A stretch of 64,000 nucleotides of DNA. Origin: Methanocella conradii HZ254 (GTDB lineage: Archaea; Halobacteriota; Methanocellia; Methanocellales; Methanocellaceae). Positions within the stretch are counted from its first letter, which is position 1. Every line of letters starts with the position of its first letter. The stretch spans positions 930,001 through 994,000 of the forward strand of contig NC_017034.1 of the NCBI RefSeq assembly GCF_000251105.1. The letters run 5' to 3'. Positions 33,444-41,644 of the stretch are shown piece after piece. A model generated the notes under the pieces. It was not told the origin of the DNA. It did not search any database and saw nothing but the letters and a program-made list of their open reading frames with translations. The position numbers and the translations under genes are program-made.

Positions 33444-35576
33444 TTAAGCTTTGAAGCTTTTAGTCCACTCAGGCGTTTCTGGCGCTTTTTGGCCGTCGAG
33501 CATTTCCTGCCACTTTTCGTCGGTCAGGCGGTCGCTCATCGGCTGCTTGAACTCGTAGTATGAGAAGGCGGCGCCCTTCGTGATGGTGAGATTGCCTTCT
33601 ATGGGGACGGCCACGAAGATATGGTACGGGTTGCCCACGGCCTCCTCCAGCACCATCCCCGTATTAACGTCGGTGTGCACGTCCGCCACGATTGCCATCC
33701 TCTTGTCAACATTCTTGTCAACACCGCTCACCTCAGGCGGGAAAGTGGTAAGGTTTTCAAGGATGTTACCATAGCCCCTGATAAGGTTATAGTCGTCGTC
33801 AGATAGCGCTGTGCTGGTAAGCTCTTTCTCCGAGATCGACTTTAGGGAGACTAAAAGGTCTTTTAGCGCTGTCAGCCGCCCGGAAAATGCTTCGAGCAGA
33901 AGGCTCCTTGACCTTAAGCCTTCAATAGTCATTGTGGTGAGAGATGCCAGCCGGCCGTATAGCTCGGGGTTAGGCTCAACGTAGCCCTTCGCAAGCTCTG
34001 TCGGAATGGCGGCTGAAGTCCTCATGGTATAGCTCTGCTTGGCATACAGTATCGTATCGTGCCTCAGCTCTGTCCAGCTTCCAAGCGACGTGTTAAGCTC
34101 CTTATCAGTCCACGCCTGGCTTTTCATGAAGGATGGGTAGCCATCGCCCTTCTCGTTGAGAAGCGCCATGAGGCAGTATAGCCAGCACCAGTACAGGTTC
34201 TGCGTCCAGTCCTCAGCTTTAAGGGCGGCGAACTGCCGCTTCAGGGAATCCATTTGCTTCTCGTAGTTTAAATAGTGGGTCTCATTGTATACCTTATCTA
34301 AGATTTCATATGCCCTCTTCGAGCCCAGTACGGCCATCACGTCCAGGCCCATGGGGAAAAGCCTTGGGTCTGCTTGCGTGCCCACCTTCGCATACACTAG
34401 CTCCTGGAACATGTAGGAGTCGGGGATGAAACGCTGGCCCATGAACCTGAAGCCCTTTATGGTGTCATAGCCGCTCTCGGCGTACTCTTGCGAGAGGAGG
34501 GTCGATACAATCTTAGGCTCCTTAAGCTTAATCGCCTTATCGATGAACGCCTGGAGCTTCGTATCGTCGGCGAGGTCGTCCAGGCTAGCATCGCTCCCGT
34601 AGACCTCCAGCAATAGCTGGCTGTAGTCGAACGCCGAGAGGTCGTCTGACTCGCCCACGAAGAATACGGTAGGCTCATAGATGCCCTTCCACAGATCGAA
34701 CGCTTTACCCTTTAGCGCAAGCGTGATGAGGATGGCCATGCGTGTCTGCTCTTTAGCCACAGCGGGGTCATCCTTGAATATGAGGCGGAACATCATGCGG
34801 CCATACCACATCATGGCCATGAAGTACTTTTTCAGGGCCTCATTCCTGGTGTAGTGTCCCCTTGGCACGTACTGGCTATAGTCTTCCTTATAGCCGAAGA
34901 TGGGCGACTTCGCGAAGCCCTCGTGGGCGTTGATGAGGGCTAGCTCGCCCTGTACCATGCCCTTCACGCTCGAAGGCACGTCGGGCGTCTCGCCGAGCAG
35001 CGTGAGCGCCACGGCGAAGAACGCCGCGTTCTTGAGGGCGGCCGTCTTCACGGGCTCAGCCGCCGACTCCATCTGGGCCATAGACTCGTCGAGCATTAGC
35101 CTGGAAAGGCTGACGATGTCGGGGCTGAAGCGCTGCACTTCAAGCATCCGCAAGATATAGTCGAATAAAATGTGATACGCATGGAGCACGGAATCGGTGG
35201 TCACGAAGGCGGGCAGCCCTTCCTTGCTCAAGCCCTTATAGACATCATAGATCTGGGCATCGCTTGATGGCACTAAGTAAAAAAATTTCTCCGCCAAAGC
35301 CTTCTTCCCGGCATCATCGACGCCCATACGGTCCAGGCCCGTAAGCTTTGAAGCGTCTACAGCATAGTCTTTCAAGGATGGCGTCACCGTCGAGGGCATG
35401 GGCAAGAAATCGGCGAACTTTCCCTTCGTCTTAGCTGTAATAGTATACAGCATGCTCCCCATCGGCTTCGTCGTCGCGCTCTCGTCCATCGACCTGGTTA
35501 TGCAGCCCCAGGCGCCCGAGCTTATCATTATCCCGCCCGCGACGCCCAGCGCCTTCAAGAACGAGCGCCTGCGCAT
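33444..35576 (-). CDS. DUF3160-family exported protein with Tat-like signal
   Basis: The protein of about 710 residues belongs to DUF3160, recognised by the TTDSVLHAYHILFDYILRMLE block near residues 125-146 and the all-helical body. The N-terminus MRRRSFLKALGVAGG is a twin-arginine-type signal, and the cysteine in GAWGC at about residue 26 could be a lipobox, so a membrane-anchored lipoprotein on the outer face is likely. The reaction is unknown. I chose the ATG at 35576 because the Tat motif starts there. ATGs at 35597 and 35618 are in frame upstream. It is divergent from mtnA across a region with a striking inverted repeat. Confidence 0.82.
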   Translation of the reverse strand: MRRRSFLKALGVAGGIMISSGAWGCITRSMDESATTKPMGSMLYTITAKTKGKFADFLPMPSTVTPSLKDYAVDASKLTGLDRMGVDDAGKKALAEKFFYLVPSSDAQIYDVYKGLSKEGLPAFVTTDSVLHAYHILFDYILRMLEVQRFSPDIVSLSRLMLDESMAQMESAAEPVKTAALKNAAFFAVALTLLGETPDVPSSVKGMVQGELALINAHEGFAKSPIFGYKEDYSQYVPRGHYTRNEALKKYFMAMMWYGRMMFRLIFKDDPAVAKEQTRMAILITLALKGKAFDLWKGIYEPTVFFVGESDDLSAFDYSQLLLEVYGSDASLDDLADDTKLQAFIDKAIKLKEPKIVSTLLSQEYAESGYDTIKGFRFMGQRFIPDSYMFQELVYAKVGTQADPRLFPMGLDVMAVLGSKRAYEILDKVYNETHYLNYEKQMDSLKRQFAALKAEDWTQNLYWCWLYCLMALLNEKGDGYPSFMKSQAWTDKELNTSLGSWTELRHDTILYAKQSYTMRTSAAIPTELAKGYVEPNPELYGRLASLTTMTIEGLRSRSLLLEAFSGRLTALKDLLVSLKSISEKELTSTALSDDDYNLIRGYGNILENLTTFPPEVSGVDKNVDKRMAIVADVHTDVNTGMVLEEAVGNPYHIFVAVPIEGNLTITKGAAFSYYEFKQPMSDRLTDEKWQEMLDGQKAPETPEWTKSFKA

Positions 35577-35615
35577 TGAAGATAGGCCACCGCTCATATA
35601 TAAAAAATGAATCGT

Positions 35616-35658
35616 CACTACGAAATAGATTACTATAACTACGGTCGGTTTCGTAGTG
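35616..35658. promoter_or_regulatory. 10-bp inverted repeat in the DUF3160-mtnA intergenic region
   Basis: CACTACGAAA (35616-35625) and its exact reverse complement TTTCGTAGTG (35649-35658) are separated by 23 bp, giving a centre-to-centre distance of about three helical turns. It may be a pair of half-sites for a dimeric regulator or the stem of an RNA hairpin in the mtnA leader. Confidence 0.6.
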
Positions 35659-35705
35659 AAGGCCTTAATGAAACCATCAGGCTTTTATCTTTTCCGCTTT
35701 ACTTT

Positions 35706-36725
35706 ATGATGATGCGCACGATTGATTGGACTGATGAGAAGGGCTGCATTACTATTATAGATCAGACGGCGCTGCCCTCAAGGCTTACTGTGCTGGATAT
35801 TTATGATGTTGATGGTTTGTGTGAGGCGATACTTAAGCTGAGGGTGCGTGGAGCCCCGGCGCTGGGGGCGGCGGGGGGCTTCGGGGTGGCGTTGCTGGCG
35901 AGGACGCTAAAGGCTCAAAAGTTCCAGGATTATATTGGCTGCTTGAGGGATGGCGCGGATAAGCTGAAGAGGGTGCGCCCGACGGCCGTAAACCTATCCT
36001 GGGGAACGGAAAGGGTGCTGAGGAGGGCGCTCACAGGAAAGGATAGGGGTGAGGTGGAGGCGCTGGCGTTGGATGAGGCGAAGGCGCTGGCAGACGAGGA
36101 CGTGGCCAGGTGCAAGGCCATAGGGGAGCATGGGGCATCGCTCTTAAAAGATGGTGACACGGTCCTGACCCATTGCAACGCTGGCAGGCTGGCATGCGTA
36201 GACTGGGGCACGGCGCTGGGGGTAGTCAGAACGGCAGTGGCCAAGGGAAAAAGCATAAAAGTCATCTCATGCGAGACCAGGCCATTGAACCAGGGAAGCC
36301 GCATAACCTGCTGGGAGCTCATGGAGGACGGCATACCGGTCACGCTGATAACGGACAGCATGGCCGGGCATGTGATGCGGGCCGGAAGGGTTGACTGCGT
36401 AATCGTGGGAGCAGATAGAATCGTCCAGGACGCGGTTTTCAACAAGATAGGCACGTACGCGCTTTCAGTGCTCGCTAAAGCCCACAATACTCCTTTTTAC
36501 GTGGCAGCGCCCTTATCCACGTTTGACCTTTCGAGGAAAGAGAAGGACGTGGTCATAGAGGAGCGCAGCCCCGACGAGCTGAGGTACTGGAACGGCTCAC
36601 CGATAGCCCCTGCCGGCGTGCCGGCATATAACCCGGCGTTCGACGCCACGCCCATGGAAAACATAACCGCCATCATCACAGAGCAAGGCATTATGAAGCC
36701 CCCGCTCGCGCCCCATATAAGGTGA
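35706..36725 (+). CDS. mtnA: Methylthioribose-1-phosphate isomerase-like (eIF2B family)
   Basis: The protein of about 339 residues of the aIF2B/MtnA family has the conserved blocks VRGAPALGAAGGFGVAL near residue 48, GDTVLTHCNAG near 150 (active-site Cys), CETRPLNQGSRITCWEL near 187, and DCVIVGADRIVQDAVFNKIGTYALSVLAK near 226-254 (active-site Asp). These are the residues used in isomerising methylthioribose-1-phosphate in methionine salvage. Archaeal relatives may act on ribose-1,5-bisphosphate or 5-deoxyribose-1-phosphate. The ATG at 35706 fits the family N-terminus; 35709 and 35712 are equivalent. It is followed by cofG in the same direction, the cofG start being 74 bp beyond the stop. Confidence 0.88.
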   Translation: MMMRTIDWTDEKGCITIIDQTALPSRLTVLDIYDVDGLCEAILKLRVRGAPALGAAGGFGVALLARTLKAQKFQDYIGCLRDGADKLKRVRPTAVNLSWGTERVLRRALTGKDRGEVEALALDEAKALADEDVARCKAIGEHGASLLKDGDTVLTHCNAGRLACVDWGTALGVVRTAVAKGKSIKVISCETRPLNQGSRITCWELMEDGIPVTLITDSMAGHVMRAGRVDCVIVGADRIVQDAVFNKIGTYALSVLAKAHNTPFYVAAPLSTFDLSRKEKDVVIEERSPDELRYWNGSPIAPAGVPAYNPAFDATPMENITAIITEQGIMKPPLAPHIR

Positions 36726-36799
36726 CGTGTTCTATGAGTCCTGCAGCAAAATTTATATCCTATATCGGGCAACGTATTTTACTTAAGGCTGGCTTCGAC

Positions 36800-37780
36800 A
36801 TGGCCGATAAGCTCGTCACATATTCTAAGAACGTGTTCATCCCCGTCACTAACATGTGCCGCAACAATTGCGGCTATTGCGGGTTCAGGCGGGACCCCGG
36901 CTCACCGGAGGCCTTCATCATAAGGCCCGAGGAGGCACATGAAATGCTGAAAAAGGCCGCCGGACAGGGCTGCCTGGAAGCCCTTTTCACGTATGGCGAC
37001 TCGCCATCAGATAAAAGGTTTTTTGAAGGGCTGAGAAAATATGGCTATGAGACGCTCACCGACTACGTTTACGACCTTTGCCTTGACGCGATTCGCCTGG
37101 GCCTGCTTCCCCATACGAATGGAGGGGTGTTGCCCTATGATGAGCTAAAAAAGCTTAAAGAGGTCAACGCGAGCATGGGCCTCATGCTGGAGACCACGGC
37201 AAGGCTTGAGGCGCACCGCCTCAGCCCCGCAAAGGACCCCGAGACGCGCATAAAGTTCATAGAGGATGCCGGAAGGCTACGCATACCGTTCACCACGGGC
37301 ATACTGGTCGGCATCGGGGAGACCTGGGAGGACCGCCGCCGCTCCCTCGAGGCCATCAGGGACATACATAAAAGGTATGACCACATCCAGGAGGTTATCG
37401 TACAAAACTTCGTGCCGAAGCCGCACACGCGGATGGGCAACGTGAAACCCCCCTCCGTCGAGGACATGATAAGGGTTTTAAGGATGGCCCGAGAGATATT
37501 GCCAGAAGACGTTGAGCTTCAGGCTCCCCCCAACCTGACCTCCCACCTTAAGGAATTCTTAGAGGCCGGCGCGGGGGACATTGGCGGCATCTCCCCGGTT
37601 ACCGAGGATTACATAAACCCGGAGTGCAGGTGGCCTACGCTGGATGAGCTAAAGGCCATGGGCCTGAAGCTCAGGGAACGGCTGCCCGTCTATCCTAAGT
37701 ATGTGAAGCGCGGCTGGTATGGCAGGCAGGTCGAGCCGATCATCAAGAAATGCTCCGATGGAGACGGTTACCGTGTTTAA
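36800..37780 (+). CDS. cofG: FO synthase subunit 1 (CofG)
   Basis: The radical SAM enzyme of about 326 residues works with CofH to make 7,8-didemethyl-8-hydroxy-5-deazariboflavin (FO), the chromophore of coenzyme F420. The cluster motif is CRNNCGYC (preceded by PVTNM) within the first 25 residues. Other CofG marks are TYGDSPSDKRFF near residue 65, HTNGGVLPYDEL, MGLMLETTA, and PFTTGILVGIGETWEDR near 167-183. The ATG at 36800 is chosen because a TATA-like TTTATATC (about 36750-36757) lies upstream and the protein then starts next to the conserved region. An in-frame ATG at 36734 would add 22 residues. Its end overlaps the cofH1 start by about 23 bp. Confidence 0.93.
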   Translation: MADKLVTYSKNVFIPVTNMCRNNCGYCGFRRDPGSPEAFIIRPEEAHEMLKKAAGQGCLEALFTYGDSPSDKRFFEGLRKYGYETLTDYVYDLCLDAIRLGLLPHTNGGVLPYDELKKLKEVNASMGLMLETTARLEAHRLSPAKDPETRIKFIEDAGRLRIPFTTGILVGIGETWEDRRRSLEAIRDIHKRYDHIQEVIVQNFVPKPHTRMGNVKPPSVEDMIRVLRMAREILPEDVELQAPPNLTSHLKEFLEAGAGDIGGISPVTEDYINPECRWPTLDELKAMGLKLRERLPVYPKYVKRGWYGRQVEPIIKKCSDGDGYRV

Positions 37781-38822
37781 GGAAGTATATGGGCGCTCGC
37801 TTGAAGGTAAAATAACTAAAAGGGATGCGCTGGAGCTGATTAAGAAAGACCCGTTTGAGCTATTCCAGACGGCAGATGCCGTAAGGGAGACGCTTGTAGG
37901 CGATACGGTCTCTTATATAGTAAACAGGAACATCAACTTTACAGATAAGTGTATTGGCACGTGCCGTTTTTGCGCCTTCCGGAATAATACGGGGTATCAG
38001 TTGAGCATAGATGAGATACTGAGTAAGGTGGGGGAGGCGAAGAGGTATGGGGCAACGGAGGTTTGCATTCAGGGCGGTTTGCTTCCCGACATGTACCTGA
38101 AGGATTACGTCGCCATGCTTAAGGCGATAAAGGATAGCTATGACATCGATGTACATGCATTCTCCCCGATGGAGGTCTTCCACATGAGCAAGATTTCCGG
38201 GGTGAGCGTCTCGCGCTCGCTTGAAGCCCTCAAGGAGGCGGGCCTTGGCTCGATGCCGGGCACGGCGGCAGAGATACTCGTGGACTCAATCAGGCAGAAG
38301 ATATGCCCGGATAAGCTGACCACCAGGCAATGGGTGGACGTCGTCACGAAAGCCCACAAGGCCGGCATACCCACGACTGCGACCATCATGTATGGGCATA
38401 TTGAGACCTGGGAGGACCGTATCGACCATATATTCCTCCAGAGGGACATACAGCGTAAGACTCACGGCTTTACGGAGTTCGTGCCGCTCACATTCATGAG
38501 CAAGAATAACCCGCTGGGCGAGGTAGCCCACGGGGCAAGCGGGCTTGATGACCTGAGGATGTACGCCCTCGCCAGGCTCATCTTCGGAAAAGATTTAGTA
38601 AATATACAGGCATCATGGGTGAAGCTTGGGGTCAAGCTAGCCCAGGTGGCCCTTCACTGCGGCGCTAACGACCTCGGCGGCACGCTCATGGAGGAGAAGA
38701 TCTCTAAATCCGCAGGCTCAAAGTCCGGCGAGTGCCTGTCCCCCGACGAGCTCAGGGATATCATCAAGGGCGCCGGCCGGACGCCACGGCAGCGCACCAC
38801 TCTTTACAAGTATGTCAACTAA
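37758..38822 (+). CDS. cofH: FO synthase subunit 2 (CofH), copy 1
   Basis: The protein of about 354 residues is the CofH radical SAM half of FO synthase, which couples tyrosine and the ribityl uracil substrate. It has the cluster motif CIGTCRFC after NRNINFTDK (about residues 55-70), then CIQGGLLPDM near 107, HAFSPMEVFHMSK, MPGTAAEILVDSIR and GHIETWEDRIDHI. The ATG at 37758 starts a family-like N-terminus and overlaps cofG. The copy 38835-39884 follows 12 bp downstream. Both copies keep all cluster cysteines, so it is not clear which is the main FO synthase subunit. Confidence 0.9.
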   Translation: METVTVFKEVYGRSLEGKITKRDALELIKKDPFELFQTADAVRETLVGDTVSYIVNRNINFTDKCIGTCRFCAFRNNTGYQLSIDEILSKVGEAKRYGATEVCIQGGLLPDMYLKDYVAMLKAIKDSYDIDVHAFSPMEVFHMSKISGVSVSRSLEALKEAGLGSMPGTAAEILVDSIRQKICPDKLTTRQWVDVVTKAHKAGIPTTATIMYGHIETWEDRIDHIFLQRDIQRKTHGFTEFVPLTFMSKNNPLGEVAHGASGLDDLRMYALARLIFGKDLVNIQASWVKLGVKLAQVALHCGANDLGGTLMEEKISKSAGSKSGECLSPDELRDIIKGAGRTPRQRTTLYKYVN

Positions 38823-38834
38823 AAGGATGATACA

Positions 38835-39884
38835 ATGCTTGAGGATGTTTTCGAGCGCTCCCTGAAGGGCGAGATAACGAAAGAGGACGCCCTCCAGCTC
38901 GTCCACGTAAACCCGTTCGAGCTTTTTGACACGGCGAACGAGCTGAGGAAGGAGATAGTGGGCGATGAGGTCACGTTCGTGGTCAACAGGCTCGTCGAGG
39001 TCACCGACCGCTGCATGATCGGGTGCGCCTTCTGCTCCTTCAGGAATCACGTGGGCTTCAAGCTGACCACCGAGCAGGTCCTGGAGAGGGTTGGCGAGGC
39101 AAAGAAGATCGGCGCCACCGAGATATGCCTGATATCGGGCGTCATGCCATACATGACCGTTGACTATTATTGTGACCTGTTCCAGGCCATAAAGGCGAAC
39201 TATGACATCATGATACACGCCCTGTCGCCCATGGAAGTATACCATGCGGCTAAGGCGTCGGGGGTGACGCCATACGAGGCGATGGACGCCTTCAGGAAGG
39301 CCGGCCTTGACACGATGACCGGCGCCTCTGCCGAGATACTCATAGACTCCGTGAGGGCCAGGATTTGCCCGAAGAAGGTGTCCACAAAGGAGTGGGTTGA
39401 CATCATCATGGACGCCCATAAATTGGGGATCAAGACGACGTCAACCATCATGTATGGCACCGTGGAGACCTGGGAGGATCGTATTGAGCATATGCTCATT
39501 CTAAGGGATATCCAGCGCAAGACCGGCGGGTTTACCGAGTTTATACCTCTGACTTTCATGCACGAAAACAACCGTCTGAGCGGGGAGTCTATCGGGGCGA
39601 GCGGCATGGATGACCTGAAGCTACACGCCCTGGCCCGCATCATCTTCGGCAGGGACATCCCGAACATCCAGGTGTCCTGGGTCAAGATGGGCACGAAGCT
39701 GGCACAGGCGACGCTGTTCACCGGCGCTAACGACTTCGGCGGCACGATGATGGAGGACAAGATATCGGTTGCGGCCGGCGCCTCATACGGCGAATACCTG
39801 TCAAGGGAAGACATCATCAAGTTAATAAAAGCCGTGGGCCGCATCCCCCGGGAGCGCAACACCCTCTACCAGCCCGTTCAATAG
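38835..39884 (+). CDS. cofH: FO synthase subunit 2 (CofH), copy 2
   Basis: The 349-residue tandem paralogue of the preceding gene has the cluster motif CMIGCAFC after NRLVEVTDR, and its N-terminus and many blocks are nearly parallel (LEDVFERSLKGEITKEDALQL; TGASAEILIDSVRARICP; ETWEDRIEHM). A notable difference is CLISGVMPYM where copy 1 has CIQGGLLPDM, a segment close to the substrate pocket in related enzymes, so substrate specificity may have diverged. The start ATG follows the copy 1 stop by 12 bp. The intact cluster argues that it is active. Confidence 0.88.
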   Translation: MLEDVFERSLKGEITKEDALQLVHVNPFELFDTANELRKEIVGDEVTFVVNRLVEVTDRCMIGCAFCSFRNHVGFKLTTEQVLERVGEAKKIGATEICLISGVMPYMTVDYYCDLFQAIKANYDIMIHALSPMEVYHAAKASGVTPYEAMDAFRKAGLDTMTGASAEILIDSVRARICPKKVSTKEWVDIIMDAHKLGIKTTSTIMYGTVETWEDRIEHMLILRDIQRKTGGFTEFIPLTFMHENNRLSGESIGASGMDDLKLHALARIIFGRDIPNIQVSWVKMGTKLAQATLFTGANDFGGTMMEDKISVAAGASYGEYLSREDIIKLIKAVGRIPRERNTLYQPVQ

Positions 39885-39996
39885 TATGTCGATTTCATTA
39901 TAGGCAAGTAAGTGGGGTACGCTAGAGTATATGGTATTTGTTAGTAAGTGTCCTAAATTAATGAGGTCGAGTACCTGAAGCTAACACTACTTTATT

Positions 39997-40014
39997 CACC
40001 ACTTGGTGTTTTTT
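39997..40014 (+). terminator. Possible terminator after the cof operon
   Basis: A short CACC-ACTT-GGTG hairpin is followed directly by a run of six T. It lies about 115 bp beyond cofH copy 2 in the gap before the convergent frhB gene. Confidence 0.45.
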
Positions 40015-40077
40015 GTGTCCCTTGTGGTGAAAAATGCCGGCAAAATAGAATCATTGGAGCGCCAATAAAGAATCACA

Positions 40078-40935
40078 CTAATAGTATATGTCGCGTGTCA
40101 CGTATAGCCCCAGCGCCCTGCGCTTCTCTATGTTTTTCCTCGCCCTGCTCTTTTTATCCAGGGCCAGTTTTTCGAGCTCCCTCAAGCCCTGCTCGCCGAT
40201 CTCTTTTACTTCAAGCTTTCCGGCTGCTACTGCTCTGCGGAAAAGGTCCAGGCCCGTCTTTGTCCTGAGAAAAACGGTATTCCATCCTGGCTCCGAGCCT
40301 ACGGAGCCTACGGATATGTCCGCCCACTCAGATACCAGGTCCGGGCAGATGCGGTCACCATCCTGGATATAGCGGGAGGCCTGCCTGAGCGGCACCGATA
40401 CCCCCTTCTCGCCTTCCGTAATGAACCTGCCAGAGGAGCACCGCATCCTGACCACGTCAGACAGGGGCTCCTCCCCAAGCCCCTCCACGATAGCCTTTAG
40501 GCTGGCCGGGTAAAAGTTCTCGTAGCAAAAGATGCCGATCACCAAAGCTAAACTATCCACGATATCCCTGGCCCCAAAAGGGTAAAGCTGCATCTTCCGG
40601 ATAGCCTCGACCTGGCATGGCAGCCCCACGTAGCCTATCCTCGTGAGCGCCTTTTCCCGCGTCGCCTCCTTGAGCCAGTAAAGGCTGGGCGACAGGGCGT
40701 ATACGCTCTTCGCAGACTCCAGCGCCTCCTCCCTCGTTGTGGCCACGTACTGCTCGGGCACCCACTCCTCTTCAGACTTCCTGGTTAGCACAGCGCCGTC
40801 GATGAAGCCGGACTCCAGGGCATAGCAAATCAGCGAAGTCACCGTCCCGCCATCCTGCGCAACGCTCCTTATATAATCATCGCTCGACCTCGCCGTGAAA
40901 GCTTCCTTATATCGCCCGAATCCCTGGTACGCCAT
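40078..40935 (-). CDS. frhB: F420-reducing hydrogenase beta subunit (FrhB)
   Basis: The 285-residue iron-sulfur flavoprotein is the F420-binding subunit that passes electrons from FrhG to F420. It matches the FrhB/FdhB family by the N-terminal AQDGGTVTSLICYALE block near residues 28-43, GYVGLPCQVEAIRKMQ near 98-113, LVIGIFCYENF near 133, and DVVRMRCSSGRFI near 160. The conserved cysteines for the [4Fe-4S] cluster are in these blocks. It follows frhG at 1 bp. The gene is close to the cof genes that make its cofactor. Confidence 0.93.
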   Translation of the reverse strand: MAYQGFGRYKEAFTARSSDDYIRSVAQDGGTVTSLICYALESGFIDGAVLTRKSEEEWVPEQYVATTREEALESAKSVYALSPSLYWLKEATREKALTRIGYVGLPCQVEAIRKMQLYPFGARDIVDSLALVIGIFCYENFYPASLKAIVEGLGEEPLSDVVRMRCSSGRFITEGEKGVSVPLRQASRYIQDGDRICPDLVSEWADISVGSVGSEPGWNTVFLRTKTGLDLFRRAVAAGKLEVKEIGEQGLRELEKLALDKKSRARKNIEKRRALGLYVTRDIYY

Positions 40936-40936
40936 C

Positions 40937-41644
40937 TCACTCCTCCATGAGCCTCTTCATCATGCCCTCGATGGCCGCAGTCGGAAGGAAGCTCCGCGGG
41001 CACTGGGCATAGCAGGCGCCACACTTCACGCATCTATCAAAAATGACGTTAGGCCTTCCCATCTCCATGGTGATAGCCCTGGTGGGGCAGGCCATGGCAC
41101 AGGCGCCGCAGCCTATACACAGGGAATTCTCCACTATATCCTTCCACAGGTCGCAGCCACAGGCATACCCCCCGACTTCATAGGACGAGAGGTACTTTAA
41201 GTAGTCCAGGTCGCCCTCGACGAACGCCTTGATGACGTTATAGGCCATCTGGGGCGCAGGGGGTGAGCCGGGCACGAAGGCGTCCACCTTTACAAGGCGG
41301 CTAATCGGCGGGAAAGCCTCGTGCTGAGGCTGGGGAAGCTGGCCCCCTCTGCAAAAGTTGTTAATCGTCGCCGTAGTGGAGCAGCCGCCCCACGCCACCA
41401 GGTAAGAAGAATTTTCACGGGCCTTCTTCAGCGTCTCGACCGCCTCCCTGGACTGCAGGCATGCCGCCCCGTCCACAAAGACGATGTCAACCTTCGGAGC
41501 CTCCCTTGCATCCATTATGAGCGTCATGTACTCGACATCCACCATCTCCATGATATCCAGCAGCCTCTCAAAATTATCTAAAAATGATATCTCACAGCCC
41601 GAGCAAGCTGCCAGGTGTACGTAGGCGAGCTTAGGCCTGCCCAT
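40937..41644 (-). CDS. frhG: F420-reducing hydrogenase gamma subunit (FrhG)
   Basis: The 235-residue electron-transfer subunit has the small-subunit N-terminus HLAACSGCEISFLDNF (about residues 11-26) with the proximal-cluster cysteines and GSPPAPQM near 137-144. It ends in a two-cluster ferredoxin domain (CIGCGACAMACP at about 184-195 and CVKCGACYAQCP at about 211-222). These clusters form the wire between FrhA and FrhB. It overlaps the end of frhA by 14 bp and is followed by frhB. Confidence 0.93.
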   Translation of the reverse strand: MGRPKLAYVHLAACSGCEISFLDNFERLLDIMEMVDVEYMTLIMDAREAPKVDIVFVDGAACLQSREAVETLKKARENSSYLVAWGGCSTTATINNFCRGGQLPQPQHEAFPPISRLVKVDAFVPGSPPAPQMAYNVIKAFVEGDLDYLKYLSSYEVGGYACGCDLWKDIVENSLCIGCGACAMACPTRAITMEMGRPNVIFDRCVKCGACYAQCPRSFLPTAAIEGMMKRLMEE

